Part shown: positions 1-8,781 of the stretch, in pieces
Layout of the letters: every line of letters starts with the position of its first letter
Numbering within the stretch: position 1 is the stretch's first letter
Origin: Tautonia plasticadhaerens
GTDB taxonomy: Bacteria > Planctomycetota > Planctomycetia > Isosphaerales > Isosphaeraceae
Direction: 5' to 3'
Assembly: GCF_007752535.1 (NCBI RefSeq)
Contig: NZ_CP036426.1
Coordinates: forward strand, 8,122,001-8,186,000
DNA length: 64,000 bases
Translations under genes and position numbers: made by a program
The notes under the pieces: generated by a model
What the model was told of the DNA's origin: nothing
The model's input: the letters and a program-made list of their open reading frames with translations, nothing else
The model's database searches: none

Positions 1-164
1 AGGCCGACCTCTTCGGCCGCATCAGCCTGGCCGCCCCGGACGACGACGAGGACGACGAGGGCGAGGGCGAGGACGAAGGGAAAGACGACGCCGAGCCCCT
101 GCCACCCCCCTCCGCCTCCCAGGGCCGCACGCCCGTCGAGGCCGGCACCACCCCGGCCGGGTGA
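1..164 (+). CDS. C-terminal end of an acidic protein (partial)
   Basis: Only the last 53 codons are in the window; the first complete codon is at position 3 and the stop TGA is at 162-164. The visible tail has an almost uninterrupted Asp/Glu/Gly run followed by a Pro/Ser/Thr-rich end, so it looks like a disordered acidic C-terminus. Codon third positions are nearly all G or C, as in the neighbouring genes, which supports coding. The family cannot be named from this tail. It converges on the small gene at 269-499. Confidence 0.55.
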   Translation, partial: ADLFGRISLAAPDDDEDDEGEGEDEGKDDAEPLPPPSASQGRTPVEAGTTPAG

Positions 165-207
165 TCGGCTCCCGGTCGACCGGCCGATCGCGGCCCGGAC
201 GCCCCGC

Positions 208-240
208 GATGCGACCGGCCCCCCCCGGCCCGGTCGCATC
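208..240. terminator. Hairpin between convergent genes
   Basis: An 11-bp perfect inverted repeat (208-218 with 230-240, arms GATGCGACCGG/CCGGTCGCATC) lies between two gene ends that face each other. There is no T-run on either side, so intrinsic termination is an inference from position and symmetry. Confidence 0.4.
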
Positions 241-268
241 GATCTCCGGGGAGGGGGGGGCCGGGCCC

Positions 269-499
269 TCAATGCCATCCCGGGATGACGTCCACCCGGC
301 CATCGGCGTACCGCCTCCAGGTGCCTTCTCCCTCCCCATCCCGGTCCGCGTCGACGGGGCCGAGTGCGACGACGGTCGTCCGCCGCCAATGGGTCACGCT
401 CGCCGACCCGAGGGCCGCGACGGCGACCAGGACGAGGAGCATCCACAACCGGAACCGCGTCCGGCGCCCGGGCGGGCTCCCCCGGCCACGTGCCCCCAT
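269..499 (-). CDS. Small single-pass membrane protein, unknown function
   Basis: A 76-residue protein starting at ATG 499. A basic N-terminus (residues 1-17) precedes one hydrophobic stretch (about 18-34, LWMLLVLVAVAALG) and a short soluble tail rich in Asp, Gly and Arg that ends in IPGWH. It begins 29 nt after the stop of the GspE-type ATPase gene upstream and is probably cotranscribed with it. The basic-hydrophobic order predicts an inner-membrane anchor with the tail outside. It could be a pseudopilin-like or accessory piece of the ATPase's system, but no family motif is visible. Confidence 0.55.
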   Translation of the reverse strand: MGARGRGSPPGRRTRFRLWMLLVLVAVAALGSASVTHWRRTTVVALGPVDADRDGEGEGTWRRYADGRVDVIPGWH

Positions 500-528
500 C
501 TCGCCTCCCTCCCCCGGCCCCCGACGGG

Positions 529-2040
529 TCAGAGCGTCACCCGGTACATCTCCTCGATGGTCGTCACCCCCTGGATCACCTTGGTGATGGCCGCCTGGCG
601 GAGGGTCTTCATCCCCTCGTCCCGGGCGACCTGGCGGATGACCTCCTTGGTCGTCTGCAGCAGGATCAGCTCCCGGATCAACTCGGAGACGTCCATCACC
701 TCGTAGATCCCCGTCCGCCCGTGGTAGCCGGAGTGGAAGCAGGAGGCGCAGCCCTCTCCCCGGTAGAGGGTCAGGCCGCGGTGCTCGGAGGGGTCGAGCT
801 TCAACGCCCGGACGACCGTCTCGTCGGCCCTGAAGCTGACCCGGCAGTTGGGGCAGATCGTCCGCACGAGCCGCTGGTTGACCACCCCCTGCAGGGCGCT
901 GCTGAGCGTGTAGCCGGGCACGCCGTAATTGAACAGCGAGGTGATCGTGCCGGCGGCGTCGGAGGCGTGGATCGTGCTGAAGACGAGCACGCCGGTCAGG
1001 GCGGCCCGGATGCCGATGGCGGCCGTCTCGTCGTCCCGGATCTCGCCGATCATCAGCACGTCGGGGTCCTGCCGGAGGATCGACCGGAGCCCCTGGGCGA
1101 AGGTCAGGCCGATCTGGTTGTTGATCTCCACCTGGTTCACCCCGGGGAAGTTGTACTCGACCGGGTCCTCGATCGTCATCACGTTGCGGCGCGGGTGGGT
1201 GACGCGGTCCAGGCAGCTGTAGAGCGTCGTCGTCTTCCCGGCGCCGACCGGCCCGCCGACGAGCACCGCGCCGTAGGGCCGGGAGAGGAACTGGTTGATC
1301 TTGGTCGCCTGCTCCGGCTCCAGGCCGAGGTTGCCCATCTCGAACCGGACGGAGATCGGCTCCAGCACCCGGAGCACGACCTTCTCGCCCCGGGTCGTCG
1401 GCAGGGTCGAGCAGCGGAGGTTGTGCGTCCGGCCCTGGTGTCGGACCGTCAGGGCGCCGTCCTGGGGGTGGCGGCACTCGACCAGGTTCATCTCCGAGAG
1501 GATCTTGATCCCCCGGACGACCGCCTGGCCGGTCTCCAGGTCGAGATCCACCATGTGGTGCAGCTGGCTGTCGATCCGGAACCGGACGAGGTAGCGGTCG
1601 TCGTGCGGGTCGAGGTGGATGTCGGTGGCCCGGGCCAGCAGCCCCCGGATCATCACCTGCTCGATCAGGTCGGAGGGGACGGCCGTCTCGGCGATCCCGC
1701 GGAGCTCGGCCCTCAGGTCGCGCTCGGCACGTTCCTCGTCGGCGACCGGCTCGGCGGCCGGGGCGTCGGGCGTGAGGCCCTCGGCCTCGGCCTCGGCGCG
1801 GGCCCGCTCCTCGTCCTCCTGCTCCGCCAGGCGGTCGGAGACGGCCTTCTCCAGGTCCTCGGGGGCGACCAGGTGCAAGTCTCGCAGGGCGCGCATCAGG
1901 GCGATGTCCTGCTCCTGGGCGTGTCGCTGGGCGACCAGCAGGCGGTCGGTCGACAGCAACTGGCGTTCGAACAGGACCCGGACCAGGGCCTCGTCGTCGA
2001 TCGCCGTGTCGGCATCCCGGGTCACCACGTCCTCGGCCAT
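529..2040 (-). CDS. GspE/PilB-family secretion or pilus ATPase
   Basis: A 503-residue hexameric ATPase of the type II secretion/type IV pilus class. An N-terminal MshEN-like helical region (about 1-70) is followed by an acidic linker, the N2 domain, Walker A GGPVGAGKTTT near residue 265, Walker B and Asp box around LMIGEIRDDETA, the His box, and a zinc-type tetracysteine region (CPNC and later CASC) typical of GspE/PilB. The start was chosen at ATG 2040 because GGAGG sits 8 nt upstream; an in-frame ATG at 2088 lacks such a site. The family powers assembly or retraction of pseudopili at the inner membrane. No other pilus genes are in the window, so pilus and T2SS roles cannot be separated. Confidence 0.93.
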   Translation of the reverse strand: MAEDVVTRDADTAIDDEALVRVLFERQLLSTDRLLVAQRHAQEQDIALMRALRDLHLVAPEDLEKAVSDRLAEQEDEERARAEAEAEGLTPDAPAAEPVADEERAERDLRAELRGIAETAVPSDLIEQVMIRGLLARATDIHLDPHDDRYLVRFRIDSQLHHMVDLDLETGQAVVRGIKILSEMNLVECRHPQDGALTVRHQGRTHNLRCSTLPTTRGEKVVLRVLEPISVRFEMGNLGLEPEQATKINQFLSRPYGAVLVGGPVGAGKTTTLYSCLDRVTHPRRNVMTIEDPVEYNFPGVNQVEINNQIGLTFAQGLRSILRQDPDVLMIGEIRDDETAAIGIRAALTGVLVFSTIHASDAAGTITSLFNYGVPGYTLSSALQGVVNQRLVRTICPNCRVSFRADETVVRALKLDPSEHRGLTLYRGEGCASCFHSGYHGRTGIYEVMDVSELIRELILLQTTKEVIRQVARDEGMKTLRQAAITKVIQGVTTIEEMYRVTL

Positions 2041-2560
2041 CGCGATCGCCTCCGGGGGGCCCTCGCACCGTCGCTGGTCGACGGGCATCCGATCCGAACC
2101 TCGTGCGGCGTGCCGTCGCATCCCCACGTTGCGAAATTGTAAGCCCCGGAATCATGCGACGAAACTTATTTCCCAACCTCATCAGGACTTCGATCCCGGC
2201 GAGGCCCCCCGGCCGCCGGGGCGGGCCTCGCCGACGGCCGATCCCCGGCCGGTCGGGGCGGTCGACCCATCGACGGCCGGCGGCATGTTCACCCCCTCCC
2301 GGGCGACCGGGGCCCGAGGCGAGGCGACGCGGGACCGAGGGGTCCCGGCCCCCCGAGGCGGCCCCCCCCGGCGACCCGGGCCCGAGCCCCGGGCGCCGGG
2401 GCCGCCCCGAGGTGGCCTTGCCCGGCGGGGCGATCCGGGGTAGGGTGACGCCCCACGTCGCCGACGCACCGCGAGGAGGGACCGGACGAGCCCGGCCCTC
2501 GAGCCCCTCCCCGTCGCCCGACGCCCGGACCCCGGGCGTCGGCCCGAGCCTTCACCCGAG
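2041..2560. other. Divergent intergenic region
   Basis: About 520 nt between the minus-strand ATPase gene and the plus-strand DUF2752 gene. It holds an AT-richer pocket at 2130-2180 with a promoter candidate, followed by extremely C/G-rich DNA with short inverted repeats. No convincing gene was found in it. Confidence 0.5.
2136..2164 (-). promoter_or_regulatory. Possible promoter of the GspE-type ATPase gene
   Basis: On the minus strand a TACAAT box (2136-2141) fits a -10 element at five of six positions and lies in the only AT-rich patch of the gap. The -35 region about 17 nt upstream (TTTCGT) matches poorly. This would give a leader of roughly 90 nt. Confidence 0.4.
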
Positions 2561-2998
2561 ATGACGACCCCGACGCGACCGAGGCTGGGCCCGAGGACCC
2601 GAGTCGCCCTGGCCCTCGGCGCGGCCGCCCTGCTGGCGGCGCTGGGCGTGGCCCGGACGCTCGAACCGGACCCCAGGGGGTTCGGCACCCACGAGCGGCT
2701 GGGCCTGCCGCCCTGCGCCTCCCGGCTCCGGACGGGCGTCGGCTGCCCGACGTGCGGGATGACCACGAGCTGGGCCCTGGCCACCCGGGGGAGACCCCGG
2801 GAGTCCTGGCGGGCCAGCCCCGCCGGATGCCTGCTGGCGCCGGGCTCGGGTCTCCTGGCGGCCTGGATGGCCTGCTCGGCCGCCTCGGGGCGGCCCCGGC
2901 CGTTCCGGACCGCCTCCGGCCCGATGGCCGGGGCGGTGGTGGTCGCCTCGGCGTCGGGACTGGCGGCCTGGATCCTCCGGACCTACTGGTCCGGGTAA
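2561..2998 (+). CDS. DUF2752 membrane protein
   Basis: A 145-residue protein with a hydrophobic N-terminal segment (about 14-32), the hallmark DUF2752 motif GCPTCGMTTS at residues 61-70, and two more hydrophobic stretches (about 85-105 and 121-137). This matches the usual length and order of this small three-helix family. The paired cysteines suggest a membrane-embedded metal or disulfide site, but the family's function is unknown. The following lipoprotein gene starts 31 nt after the stop and could be cotranscribed. Confidence 0.85.
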   Translation: MTTPTRPRLGPRTRVALALGAAALLAALGVARTLEPDPRGFGTHERLGLPPCASRLRTGVGCPTCGMTTSWALATRGRPRESWRASPAGCLLAPGSGLLAAWMACSAASGRPRPFRTASGPMAGAVVVASASGLAAWILRTYWSG

Positions 2999-3029
2999 GC
3001 TCGATCAGCACTCAAGGGAGGGGACACGG

Positions 3030-3740
3030 ATGACCCTTCGGCCATTCGATCGGACGCGACGGGCGGTCGCCGCCGCGGCGCTGGGCCTCGCGATGCTCTC
3101 CCTGGCCACCGGGTGCGACCCCCGCGCCCTGGCCTACTTCCTCCAGCCCTTCGAGCCCAAGGTCGACCCCCCGGGGCCGTCGCTCAAGGGGAAGAAGGTC
3201 GTGATCCTGACCCACGCCACCACCGGCACCCGGGGGGACTTCCCCGACCTGGAGGCGGACCTGGCCAAGGGGCTCGGCCGGGCCCTCGCCGCCGAGGTGA
3301 AGAAGATCGAGGTCGTCCCCTACCCCAAGGTCAAGGTCTGGGCCGACGGCCACCCCAACTACACCGACCCCGCCGCCGCCGGCATCGACTTCGACGCCGA
3401 CGCGGTCGTCTTCCTCGAGGTCGAGGGGATGGAGATCGACAACCCCAGCAGCCCCGGCCTCTTCCAGGGGCTCTCCCGGATCCACGTGAAGGTCTTCGAG
3501 CTGACCACCCCCACCGACGAGAAGGGCAAGCCCATCCCCGGGCGGGACGAGGAGATCCTCGTCACCTACGACCAGGTCCTCGAATCCAACTTCCCCCGCA
3601 CCCAGGGGGCCATGCCCATCAGCGCCACGGTCAACCGCACCGCCTTCCGCCGGAAGTTCATGGAGGTCGTCCTCTCCGAACTCTCCTGGCAGTTCATCCC
3701 CCACGCCAACGCGGACACGATCCAGGACACGAGCCTCTGA
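3030..3740 (+). CDS. Predicted lipoprotein, unknown function
   Basis: A 236-residue protein with a signal peptide ending in lipobox LATGC, so the mature N-terminus would be Cys29 followed by Asp. The rest alternates strands and helices with no catalytic motif that I recognise (segments such as KKVVILTHATTG and DADAVVFLEVEGMEIDN). GGAGG lies 8 nt before ATG 3030. It resembles conserved hypothetical lipoproteins of planctomycetes, possibly an ABC-type auxiliary component by its VVIL...LEVEG architecture, but that is a guess. Confidence 0.8.
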   Translation: MTLRPFDRTRRAVAAAALGLAMLSLATGCDPRALAYFLQPFEPKVDPPGPSLKGKKVVILTHATTGTRGDFPDLEADLAKGLGRALAAEVKKIEVVPYPKVKVWADGHPNYTDPAAAGIDFDADAVVFLEVEGMEIDNPSSPGLFQGLSRIHVKVFELTTPTDEKGKPIPGRDEEILVTYDQVLESNFPRTQGAMPISATVNRTAFRRKFMEVVLSELSWQFIPHANADTIQDTSL

Positions 3741-3761
3741 CCCGGGCCTCGTGACGGAGGA

Positions 3762-3839
3762 CGGAGGACGGATGCGATCCGGCCCCGGATCGAGGCCGAC
3801 GCGATCATTCGCCCCGCCGGCCGGGCCATCCGTCCTCCG
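3762..3839. terminator. Bidirectional inverted repeat between convergent genes
   Basis: A 13-bp perfect stem (3762-3774 with 3827-3839, arm CGGAGGACGGATG) encloses a second palindrome, GATCCGG/CCGGATC. It fills the gap between the lipoprotein stop (3740) and the ceramidase-like stop (3850). There is no T-run, so it would act as a shared structured 3' end. Confidence 0.45.
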
Positions 3840-3849
3840 CCATCCCGCA

Positions 3850-5235
3850 TCAGTCGGCCGCCCTCGGCGATTCCCCCAGCAGGCGGGCGATCGCGTCCAG
3901 TAGCACGATCTCGACCGTCGGGGCCACCTTCGACGCCCGGTCGCTCGCCTCGTAGCCGACCTGGTCGTAGGCGTGGGCGGTGCCGATGTAGCCGGGGCCG
4001 TAGTCGCCGTAGGCGGCCATGCAGACGAACCGGTCGAGGCGGATCGCCTGGGCGGCGAGCTGGTACTCCACGAACAGCTCGCCCGGCAGGTGCAGCACCT
4101 TCGCCGGCCCGATCGACAGGCAGGAGACCGGGATCGGGTCGCCCGCCCGGCAGCGCCTCAGCCAGGCCAGGCCCCGGGCCGCGGACACCCGGCCCTCGGC
4201 GTCCCCGCCCTCGAGGGTCGCCTCCAGCTCCTCCTCGACCAGGTGTTTCCCCGGCGGCAGGAGCACCGGCACCGCCTCCCACCCCAGATCCCCGGCCGAG
4301 ATCGGGTGCCGGGCCGTCGAGGCGGCCTCCCAGGCCCGTTTCATGCCCTCGGCCAGGCGATCGGCGAGGAGCCGGCGGTTCTCGGGGGCCCCGTCGTTCC
4401 ACTTGCCCGCGCCGATGTTCCCGCCGGCGCCGTCGAAGTGGACGTGGGGCACGCCGGTCTCGTCCTCCCGGGCCTCCCGGGCGAGGCCGGGGAAGTCGCA
4501 CGAGGCCAGCCCGGTGCGGTAGTAGCTCTGGGGATGGGTGGCGTAGTACGACAGGGCGGCGACCGGCTCCTCGCCGTCGAAGAAGGCGAGGAGCTTGACG
4601 TCCGGGTCGATCGTCCCGGCCGGCTCGGCGCGGAGTTCCACGTCCTGGCAGGCGGTGTACCGGGTGGCCCGGACCTTGCCGTCCTCGCCGAGGATCCGGC
4701 GGTTCGAGGCCACCTGCCCGACCATCCCCTCGCCGATGCCGAGGTGGGTGACGGGCCTCGCCTCGTCCTTCGCCTCGCGGGCGGCCTCGGCGGCCCGGGC
4801 GATCACGTCCCGGGCGAAGTCGGGGTCGAAGTAGGACTCGGCCGGGTCGATGCCGTGCTCGACGAGCAGGTCGGCGACGGTGAAGTCGCAGGTCGGCGCG
4901 TCGTGCTGGTGCAGGGCATGGACGGCGACCCGGTCCGGGGTCGTGCCGACCGCCCCGGCGATCGCCCGCTTGAACGCGTCCTGGCCGCCGTTGCCGATGC
5001 CGATCCAGTCGACCGCCACCAGCACGATCGGCCCGCCCTCGCCGACGAGCACCACGCCCTTGCAGTGCAGGGGGTCCTGCACCCCCTCGGTCGGGTCGTA
5101 GGCCATCGGCGTGCCGACCGGCGGCGAGGCGTCCACGTCGAAGGTGCCGACCTTCAACGGCTCGCTCGCCGGGGAGGGCGGTGCGGCCAGGCCGAGCAGG
5201 GCCAGCACCGCCATTGCGACGGAGTCTATGCGCAT
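3850..5235 (-). CDS. Neutral/alkaline ceramidase-like secreted hydrolase
   Basis: A 461-residue protein with an N-terminal signal peptide (MRIDSVAMAVLALLGLAAPPSPAS) and the start of the neutral/alkaline ceramidase N-terminal domain: VGTFDVDASPPVGTPMAY, then VDWIGIGN, then the His-rich HALHQHDAPTC, where His residues of this family bind zinc. Later SYYATHPQSYYR and FDGAGGNIGAGKWND fit the same fold. Eukaryotic ceramidases are much longer; this short form is common in planctomycetes, where the substrate is unknown. It starts 5 nt after the stop of the DUF1080 gene, indicating one transcript. Export to the periplasm is predicted. Confidence 0.82.
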   Translation of the reverse strand: MRIDSVAMAVLALLGLAAPPSPASEPLKVGTFDVDASPPVGTPMAYDPTEGVQDPLHCKGVVLVGEGGPIVLVAVDWIGIGNGGQDAFKRAIAGAVGTTPDRVAVHALHQHDAPTCDFTVADLLVEHGIDPAESYFDPDFARDVIARAAEAAREAKDEARPVTHLGIGEGMVGQVASNRRILGEDGKVRATRYTACQDVELRAEPAGTIDPDVKLLAFFDGEEPVAALSYYATHPQSYYRTGLASCDFPGLAREAREDETGVPHVHFDGAGGNIGAGKWNDGAPENRRLLADRLAEGMKRAWEAASTARHPISAGDLGWEAVPVLLPPGKHLVEEELEATLEGGDAEGRVSAARGLAWLRRCRAGDPIPVSCLSIGPAKVLHLPGELFVEYQLAAQAIRLDRFVCMAAYGDYGPGYIGTAHAYDQVGYEASDRASKVAPTVEIVLLDAIARLLGESPRAAD

Positions 5236-5240
5236 CGGGA

Positions 5241-5969
5241 TCACTCCGGGCTGGTGGGCAGCGGTCGGATGCTGACCTCCTTGAAGAAGACCACGTCGCC
5301 GGGGTCGTGGACCTGGAGGCCGATGTAGCCGGCCCGGGGCCGCACCGGCTCCCGCTTCGGCTCGTACCACTCGGTCCGGGGGGGCAGGTCCTCGGCCTTG
5401 GGGTCGAACTCGGAGAGGCGGACGCCGTCGACGTCGACCGTGACGAGGTCGCCGTCGAGGGTGATGACCATCGTCTTCCACTCCTCGGGGGCCTTCTCCG
5501 GGCTCGACGTGGCCGGGGCGAGGGAGTAGATGGCGCCGGTGCGGTGCAGCGGGTCGGGGAAGTCGCAGATCTGCACCTCGTAGCCGTGGTGGACGGCGAA
5601 CCAGGCGCCGGTCTCGGCGTCGGGGTCGGAGGGGGCCTTGAGCTTCTCCAGGTCGTCGGCCACCCGGACGTGGACCCCGGCGTTGTCCCGGGCGTCCTCG
5701 GAGCGGTAGACGACCCGGATCTGGCAGTCTCCCAGCGTCTCCTTCGTGTAGAGGAGCACGCCGAGGCCGTCGGGCGAGGGGTCCGTCCGCAGGGAGCCGT
5801 CGACCAGGGAGAAGCCGCCCCCGCCGACCTGGGTCCAGGCCTCCCGGTCGAGGGCGGTGCCGTCGAACAGGGGGCGCCAGCCCTCGTCGTCGGCCGCGAG
5901 GCAGGGGGCGGGGGCGGCCCCCCCCAGCAGGATCATCGAGAGCAGGGCGACGCGGGGGGATCGGGGCAT
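5241..5969 (-). CDS. DUF1080 (3-keto-disaccharide hydrolase-like) secreted protein
   Basis: A 242-residue exported protein. After a signal peptide comes the concanavalin-like DUF1080 fold: WRPLFDGTALDREAWTQVGG near the mature N-terminus, SEDARDNAGVHVR mid-protein and YIGLQVHDPGDVVFFKEVSIRPL at the end. Members of this domain act on 3-keto sugars as hydrolases or lyases. ATG 5969 was chosen because GGAGG lies 8 nt before it; the GTG at 5978 overlaps that site. It is the first gene of a two-gene unit with the ceramidase-like enzyme, both secreted. Confidence 0.88.
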   Translation of the reverse strand: MPRSPRVALLSMILLGGAAPAPCLAADDEGWRPLFDGTALDREAWTQVGGGGFSLVDGSLRTDPSPDGLGVLLYTKETLGDCQIRVVYRSEDARDNAGVHVRVADDLEKLKAPSDPDAETGAWFAVHHGYEVQICDFPDPLHRTGAIYSLAPATSSPEKAPEEWKTMVITLDGDLVTVDVDGVRLSEFDPKAEDLPPRTEWYEPKREPVRPRAGYIGLQVHDPGDVVFFKEVSIRPLPTSPE

Positions 5970-6116
5970 GGGATGCACCTCCGGGGGCCTCGGCCGGGGA
6001 GGACCGCCGTCCGGCGTCGACCGGTCGGCCTCCTTTCGGCGGTCGGAAACCCGGAGGATAAGGCCCGATCGCCCCCGTGTCCAGGACCGGCAGCGGGCCG
6101 GGCCGGGCCGGGCGTC

Positions 6117-7199
6117 TCAGCCCCCGAGGCCCCAGTCGAGCCAGTCGTACGCCCGGGCCTGGGCCTCGGGCGGGTAGGCGTGCCCCTGGCGGTGGTTGAA
6201 CAGGCCGAGGGCGTCGGGGGCGCCGAGCAGGCGATAGGCGGGCAGGCAGGCCTCGATGTAGGGCCAGCTCCGGTCGCCGTCGGCCGAGTCGCCGCCGATG
6301 AGCAGGAACGGGCGGGGAGCCACCAGGGCGAGCACCTGGGCGTGGTCGAGGGCGAAGCCGGGCCGGTTGACCGCCTCGCCGTGGTACCAGGGGGCGTCCC
6401 AGTTGGAGTAACCGATGCCGATGCCCCCCTCGCTGGAGACGGTCGCGGCGACCCGGTCGTCGAGGGCGGCCAGGAACAGCGCCTCCTTGGCCCCGAGCGA
6501 GTGGCCGATGGCGGCGACCCGGTCCCGGTCGACGTCGGGCTCGGCCAGGAGCAGGTCGAGGGCGCGCCGGGCGTCGAAGGTCATCTGGGCGGTGCCGGTC
6601 GCCCCGGGGTGGCGTCGGCGCTGCCAGGCGACGGCGTCCTGGTAGCGACCGGGGCCGCCCTGTTCCCAGAGGAAGCAGCGGGGGCAGACGGCGACGTAAC
6701 CCCGTCGGGCCAGGTGCAGGCCGATGGACTTGTCGGCGGGCCCTTCGAGCCCGGCGGGCTGGCGGATCGTGTAGTCGACCGTCGAATGGAGGACGACCGC
6801 GCCGGGGCGGCTGGCGAGCGGGGCCGGGTCGGCCGGGCGGAGCAGGTAGGCCTCGACGAGTCGGCCGGGCTCCGGCTCATACCGGACGAGCAGGCGATCG
6901 ACCGGAGGCTGGCCGTCGGCCTCGGGGGCGACGGTGTCCCGCCCCAGGACGGTCGGGGGCGGGAGCGGGCCGGGGTCGTCGATGCGGCCGAGGAAGTCGA
7001 GCCAGGCGCGTCGCAGCTCGGCCCGGCGGCGCGCCCAGGCGTCGGGCGAGGGGATCGGCCGCCCCCCGGCGTCGAGCAGGGCAGGGGCGGGCCGGTCGGC
7101 ATCCGCCGGGATCGAATCGGGGGGCGTCTGGACCTCGGCCAACCAGGGGGGTGGGGTGCCGCGATCGGGGCGGGGGGCGGTGCGGGACGGGGATCGCAT
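6117..7199 (-). CDS. Alpha/beta hydrolase, dienelactone hydrolase or acetyl-esterase type
   Basis: A 360-residue alpha/beta hydrolase. The nucleophile elbow GHSLG (Ser about residue 231), an acidic candidate in LIGGDSADGDRSW and a C-terminal His in FNHRQGHAYPPEA give a plausible triad. The N-terminal 100 residues form the extension typical of planctomycete acetylxylan-esterase-like proteins. No clear signal peptide is present, so it may be cytoplasmic. GGAGG is 10 nt before ATG 7199. Substrate cannot be told from the sequence. Confidence 0.85.
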   Translation of the reverse strand: MRSPSRTAPRPDRGTPPPWLAEVQTPPDSIPADADRPAPALLDAGGRPIPSPDAWARRRAELRRAWLDFLGRIDDPGPLPPPTVLGRDTVAPEADGQPPVDRLLVRYEPEPGRLVEAYLLRPADPAPLASRPGAVVLHSTVDYTIRQPAGLEGPADKSIGLHLARRGYVAVCPRCFLWEQGGPGRYQDAVAWQRRRHPGATGTAQMTFDARRALDLLLAEPDVDRDRVAAIGHSLGAKEALFLAALDDRVAATVSSEGGIGIGYSNWDAPWYHGEAVNRPGFALDHAQVLALVAPRPFLLIGGDSADGDRSWPYIEACLPAYRLLGAPDALGLFNHRQGHAYPPEAQARAYDWLDWGLGG

Positions 7200-7296
7200 G
7201 GGTCGGCAACCTCCGATCGGTGTTCGATGGGCCGGCTCGTCCCGTTCGTTCATCCGAGGGTGGTGCAGGCGGGGCCGGGCGTCCCGGTCAGAGCCT

Positions 7297-7463
7297 CCCC
7301 TCTCCCCGCTCGCGGGGAGAGGGGGGCAGATCCGGACCCTCGCCCCCGTCTGCGGGGGAGAGGGTGGGCGAAGCCCGGGTGAGGGGGATCGGACGACGCG
7401 AACGGCCTTGCGATCTTGCACCGACCCCTCACCCCAACCCTCTCCCCGCGAGCGGGGAGAGGG
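7297..7463. repeat. Cluster of three GC-rich palindromic repeats
   Basis: Three related hairpins follow each other: 7297-7324 (CCCCTCTCCCCGC with its complement, 2-nt loop), about 7338-7366 (CCCTCGCCCCCG and complement), and 7439-7462 (CCTCTCCCCGC, loop GA). The third is preceded by CCCCTCACCCCAA. The same consensus recurs at 26527 and 34191-34337, always between genes, so this is a dispersed intergenic repeat family. Confidence 0.8.
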
Positions 7464-7532
7464 GGGCGGAGTGCCGGGCGATGCCCGGCGTGAGGGCGGT
7501 CGGCCGGGCCCGGCCCGGACGGCCGGTCGGGA

Positions 7533-8054
7533 TCACTCGGCGCCCTCGGCGGGGGCGGACTCGCCCTCGGCGCCCTTCTTGGCCTTGGGCTTGGGGCCCT
7601 CGGTGGCGCGCTGGGCGCGGGCCTCGATCTTGGCGGCCTTCTTGACCTTGCGGGCCTCGCGCTTCTGGACGCGGGCGGCGGCGGCCTCGGCCTCGCTCGC
7701 CTTGCCGCGGACGCGCTCCTTCAGGCGGACGGCCTTGCCGACGCGGTCCCGCAGGTAGTAGAGCTTCGCCCGGCGGACCTTGCCCGAGCGCTTCACGGCG
7801 ACGTCGGCGATCCGGGGGGAGTGGACCGGGAAGGTCCGCTCCACGCCCTCCCCGGCGACGATCCGGCGGACGGTGAAGACCTCACGGACGCCGCCGCCGG
7901 AGCGGGAGATGACGACGCCGTTGAAGATCTGGATGCGTTCCTTGTCCCCTTCGAGGATCCGGACGTGCACGTCGACCGTGTCGCCGATCTCGAAGTGCGG
8001 GACCGTCTCGCGGAGGCCGGTCTTCTCGACCAGCTCCATCAGGGCGTTCTGCAT
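7533..8054 (-). CDS. rplS: 50S ribosomal protein L19
   Basis: A 173-residue L19 with the full conserved core ([29 protein letters not shown], then [18 protein letters not shown]) in residues 1-115. L19 lies at the 30S-50S interface. The usual protein is about 115 residues; here a lysine/alanine/glutamate-rich tail of about 55 residues is added, which is probably helical then disordered. It is the last gene of the ffh-rpsP-trmD-rplS cluster, 46 nt after trmD. Confidence 0.97.
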   Translation of the reverse strand: MQNALMELVEKTGLRETVPHFEIGDTVDVHVRILEGDKERIQIFNGVVISRSGGGVREVFTVRRIVAGEGVERTFPVHSPRIADVAVKRSGKVRRAKLYYLRDRVGKAVRLKERVRGKASEAEAAAARVQKREARKVKKAAKIEARAQRATEGPKPKAKKGAEGESAPAEGAE

Positions 8055-8100
8055 GGCTGGGGTCCTCGTGTCGGATGACTGCGATTGGATTGATGATCGG

Positions 8101-8781
8101 TCAGGCCGGGGGCCCGGCCTCGCGGCGGTGCCGGCGTCTCCAGCGGTCGATGGCGGCGTGGTCGCCGCCCAGCAGGACCTCGGGGACGCCCAGCCCGCGA
8201 TAGGAGCGGGGCCGGGTGTAGTGGGGATATTCGAGGCCGCCGTCGGGGCCGAAGGATTCGTCGAGGGCGCTCCGCTCGTCGCCGAGCACGCCGGGCACCA
8301 GCCGCATGACCGCGTCGATGACCGCCATGGCCGGGACCTCGCCGCCGGAGAGGACGTAGTCGCCGATGGAGAGGGCCTCGGGCCGGAGCACGTCGAAGAT
8401 CCGCTGGTCGAAGCCCTCGTAACGGCCGCAGAGCAGGACGATCCGGGGCTCCCCGGCCAGTTCCGAGACGAACGCCTGGTCCAGCCTCCGGCCGGCGGGG
8501 GTCATCGCGATCAGCCGGCCGGGCCCGTCGCCGAAGCTCGCCCGCACGGCCTCGACCGCCGAGACGACCGGGGGGGCCATCATCAGCATGCCGGGGCCGC
8601 CGCCGAAGGGGGTGTCGTCGACGCTCCGGTGCTTGTCCAGCGCCCAGCGGCGGATGTCCCAGAGGTCGACCGAGACCAGCCCTCGGCGGATCGCCCGCTT
8701 CAGGATGCTCTCGGAGAGGAACCCCTCGAAGAGGCCGGGGAACAGGGTCAGCACGTCGAACCGCAGGGGCGGCGGGGGCAT
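8101..8781 (-). CDS. trmD: tRNA (guanine37-N1)-methyltransferase
   Basis: A 226-residue SPOUT-class enzyme that methylates G37 next to the anticodon with S-adenosylmethionine. Visible signatures are [15 protein letters not shown] at the start, [12 protein letters not shown] and [11 protein letters not shown] (the trefoil-knot AdoMet site), and the C-terminal helical domain. ATG 8781 fits the family start; the longer frame upstream is not conserved. It sits between rpsP and rplS as in most bacteria. Confidence 0.97.
   Translation of the reverse strand: MPPPPLRFDVLTLFPGLFEGFLSESILKRAIRRGLVSVDLWDIRRWALDKHRSVDDTPFGGGPGMLMMAPPVVSAVEAVRASFGDGPGRLIAMTPAGRRLDQAFVSELAGEPRIVLLCGRYEGFDQRIFDVLRPEALSIGDYVLSGGEVPAMAVIDAVMRLVPGVLGDERSALDESFGPDGGLEYPHYTRPRSYRGLGVPEVLLGGDHAAIDRWRRRHRREAGPPA

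Noticed and set aside
269-2182. A single 637-residue ORF from the ATPase to the small membrane protein
   Set aside because: It is a different reading frame of the ATPase gene that joins the real small ORF only after its own frame at 499; composition is Arg/Pro-biased.
7290-7475. CRISPR array or tandem repeat locus
   Set aside because: The repeats are palindromes with no constant-length spacers, and similar copies occur singly elsewhere. No cas genes are present.
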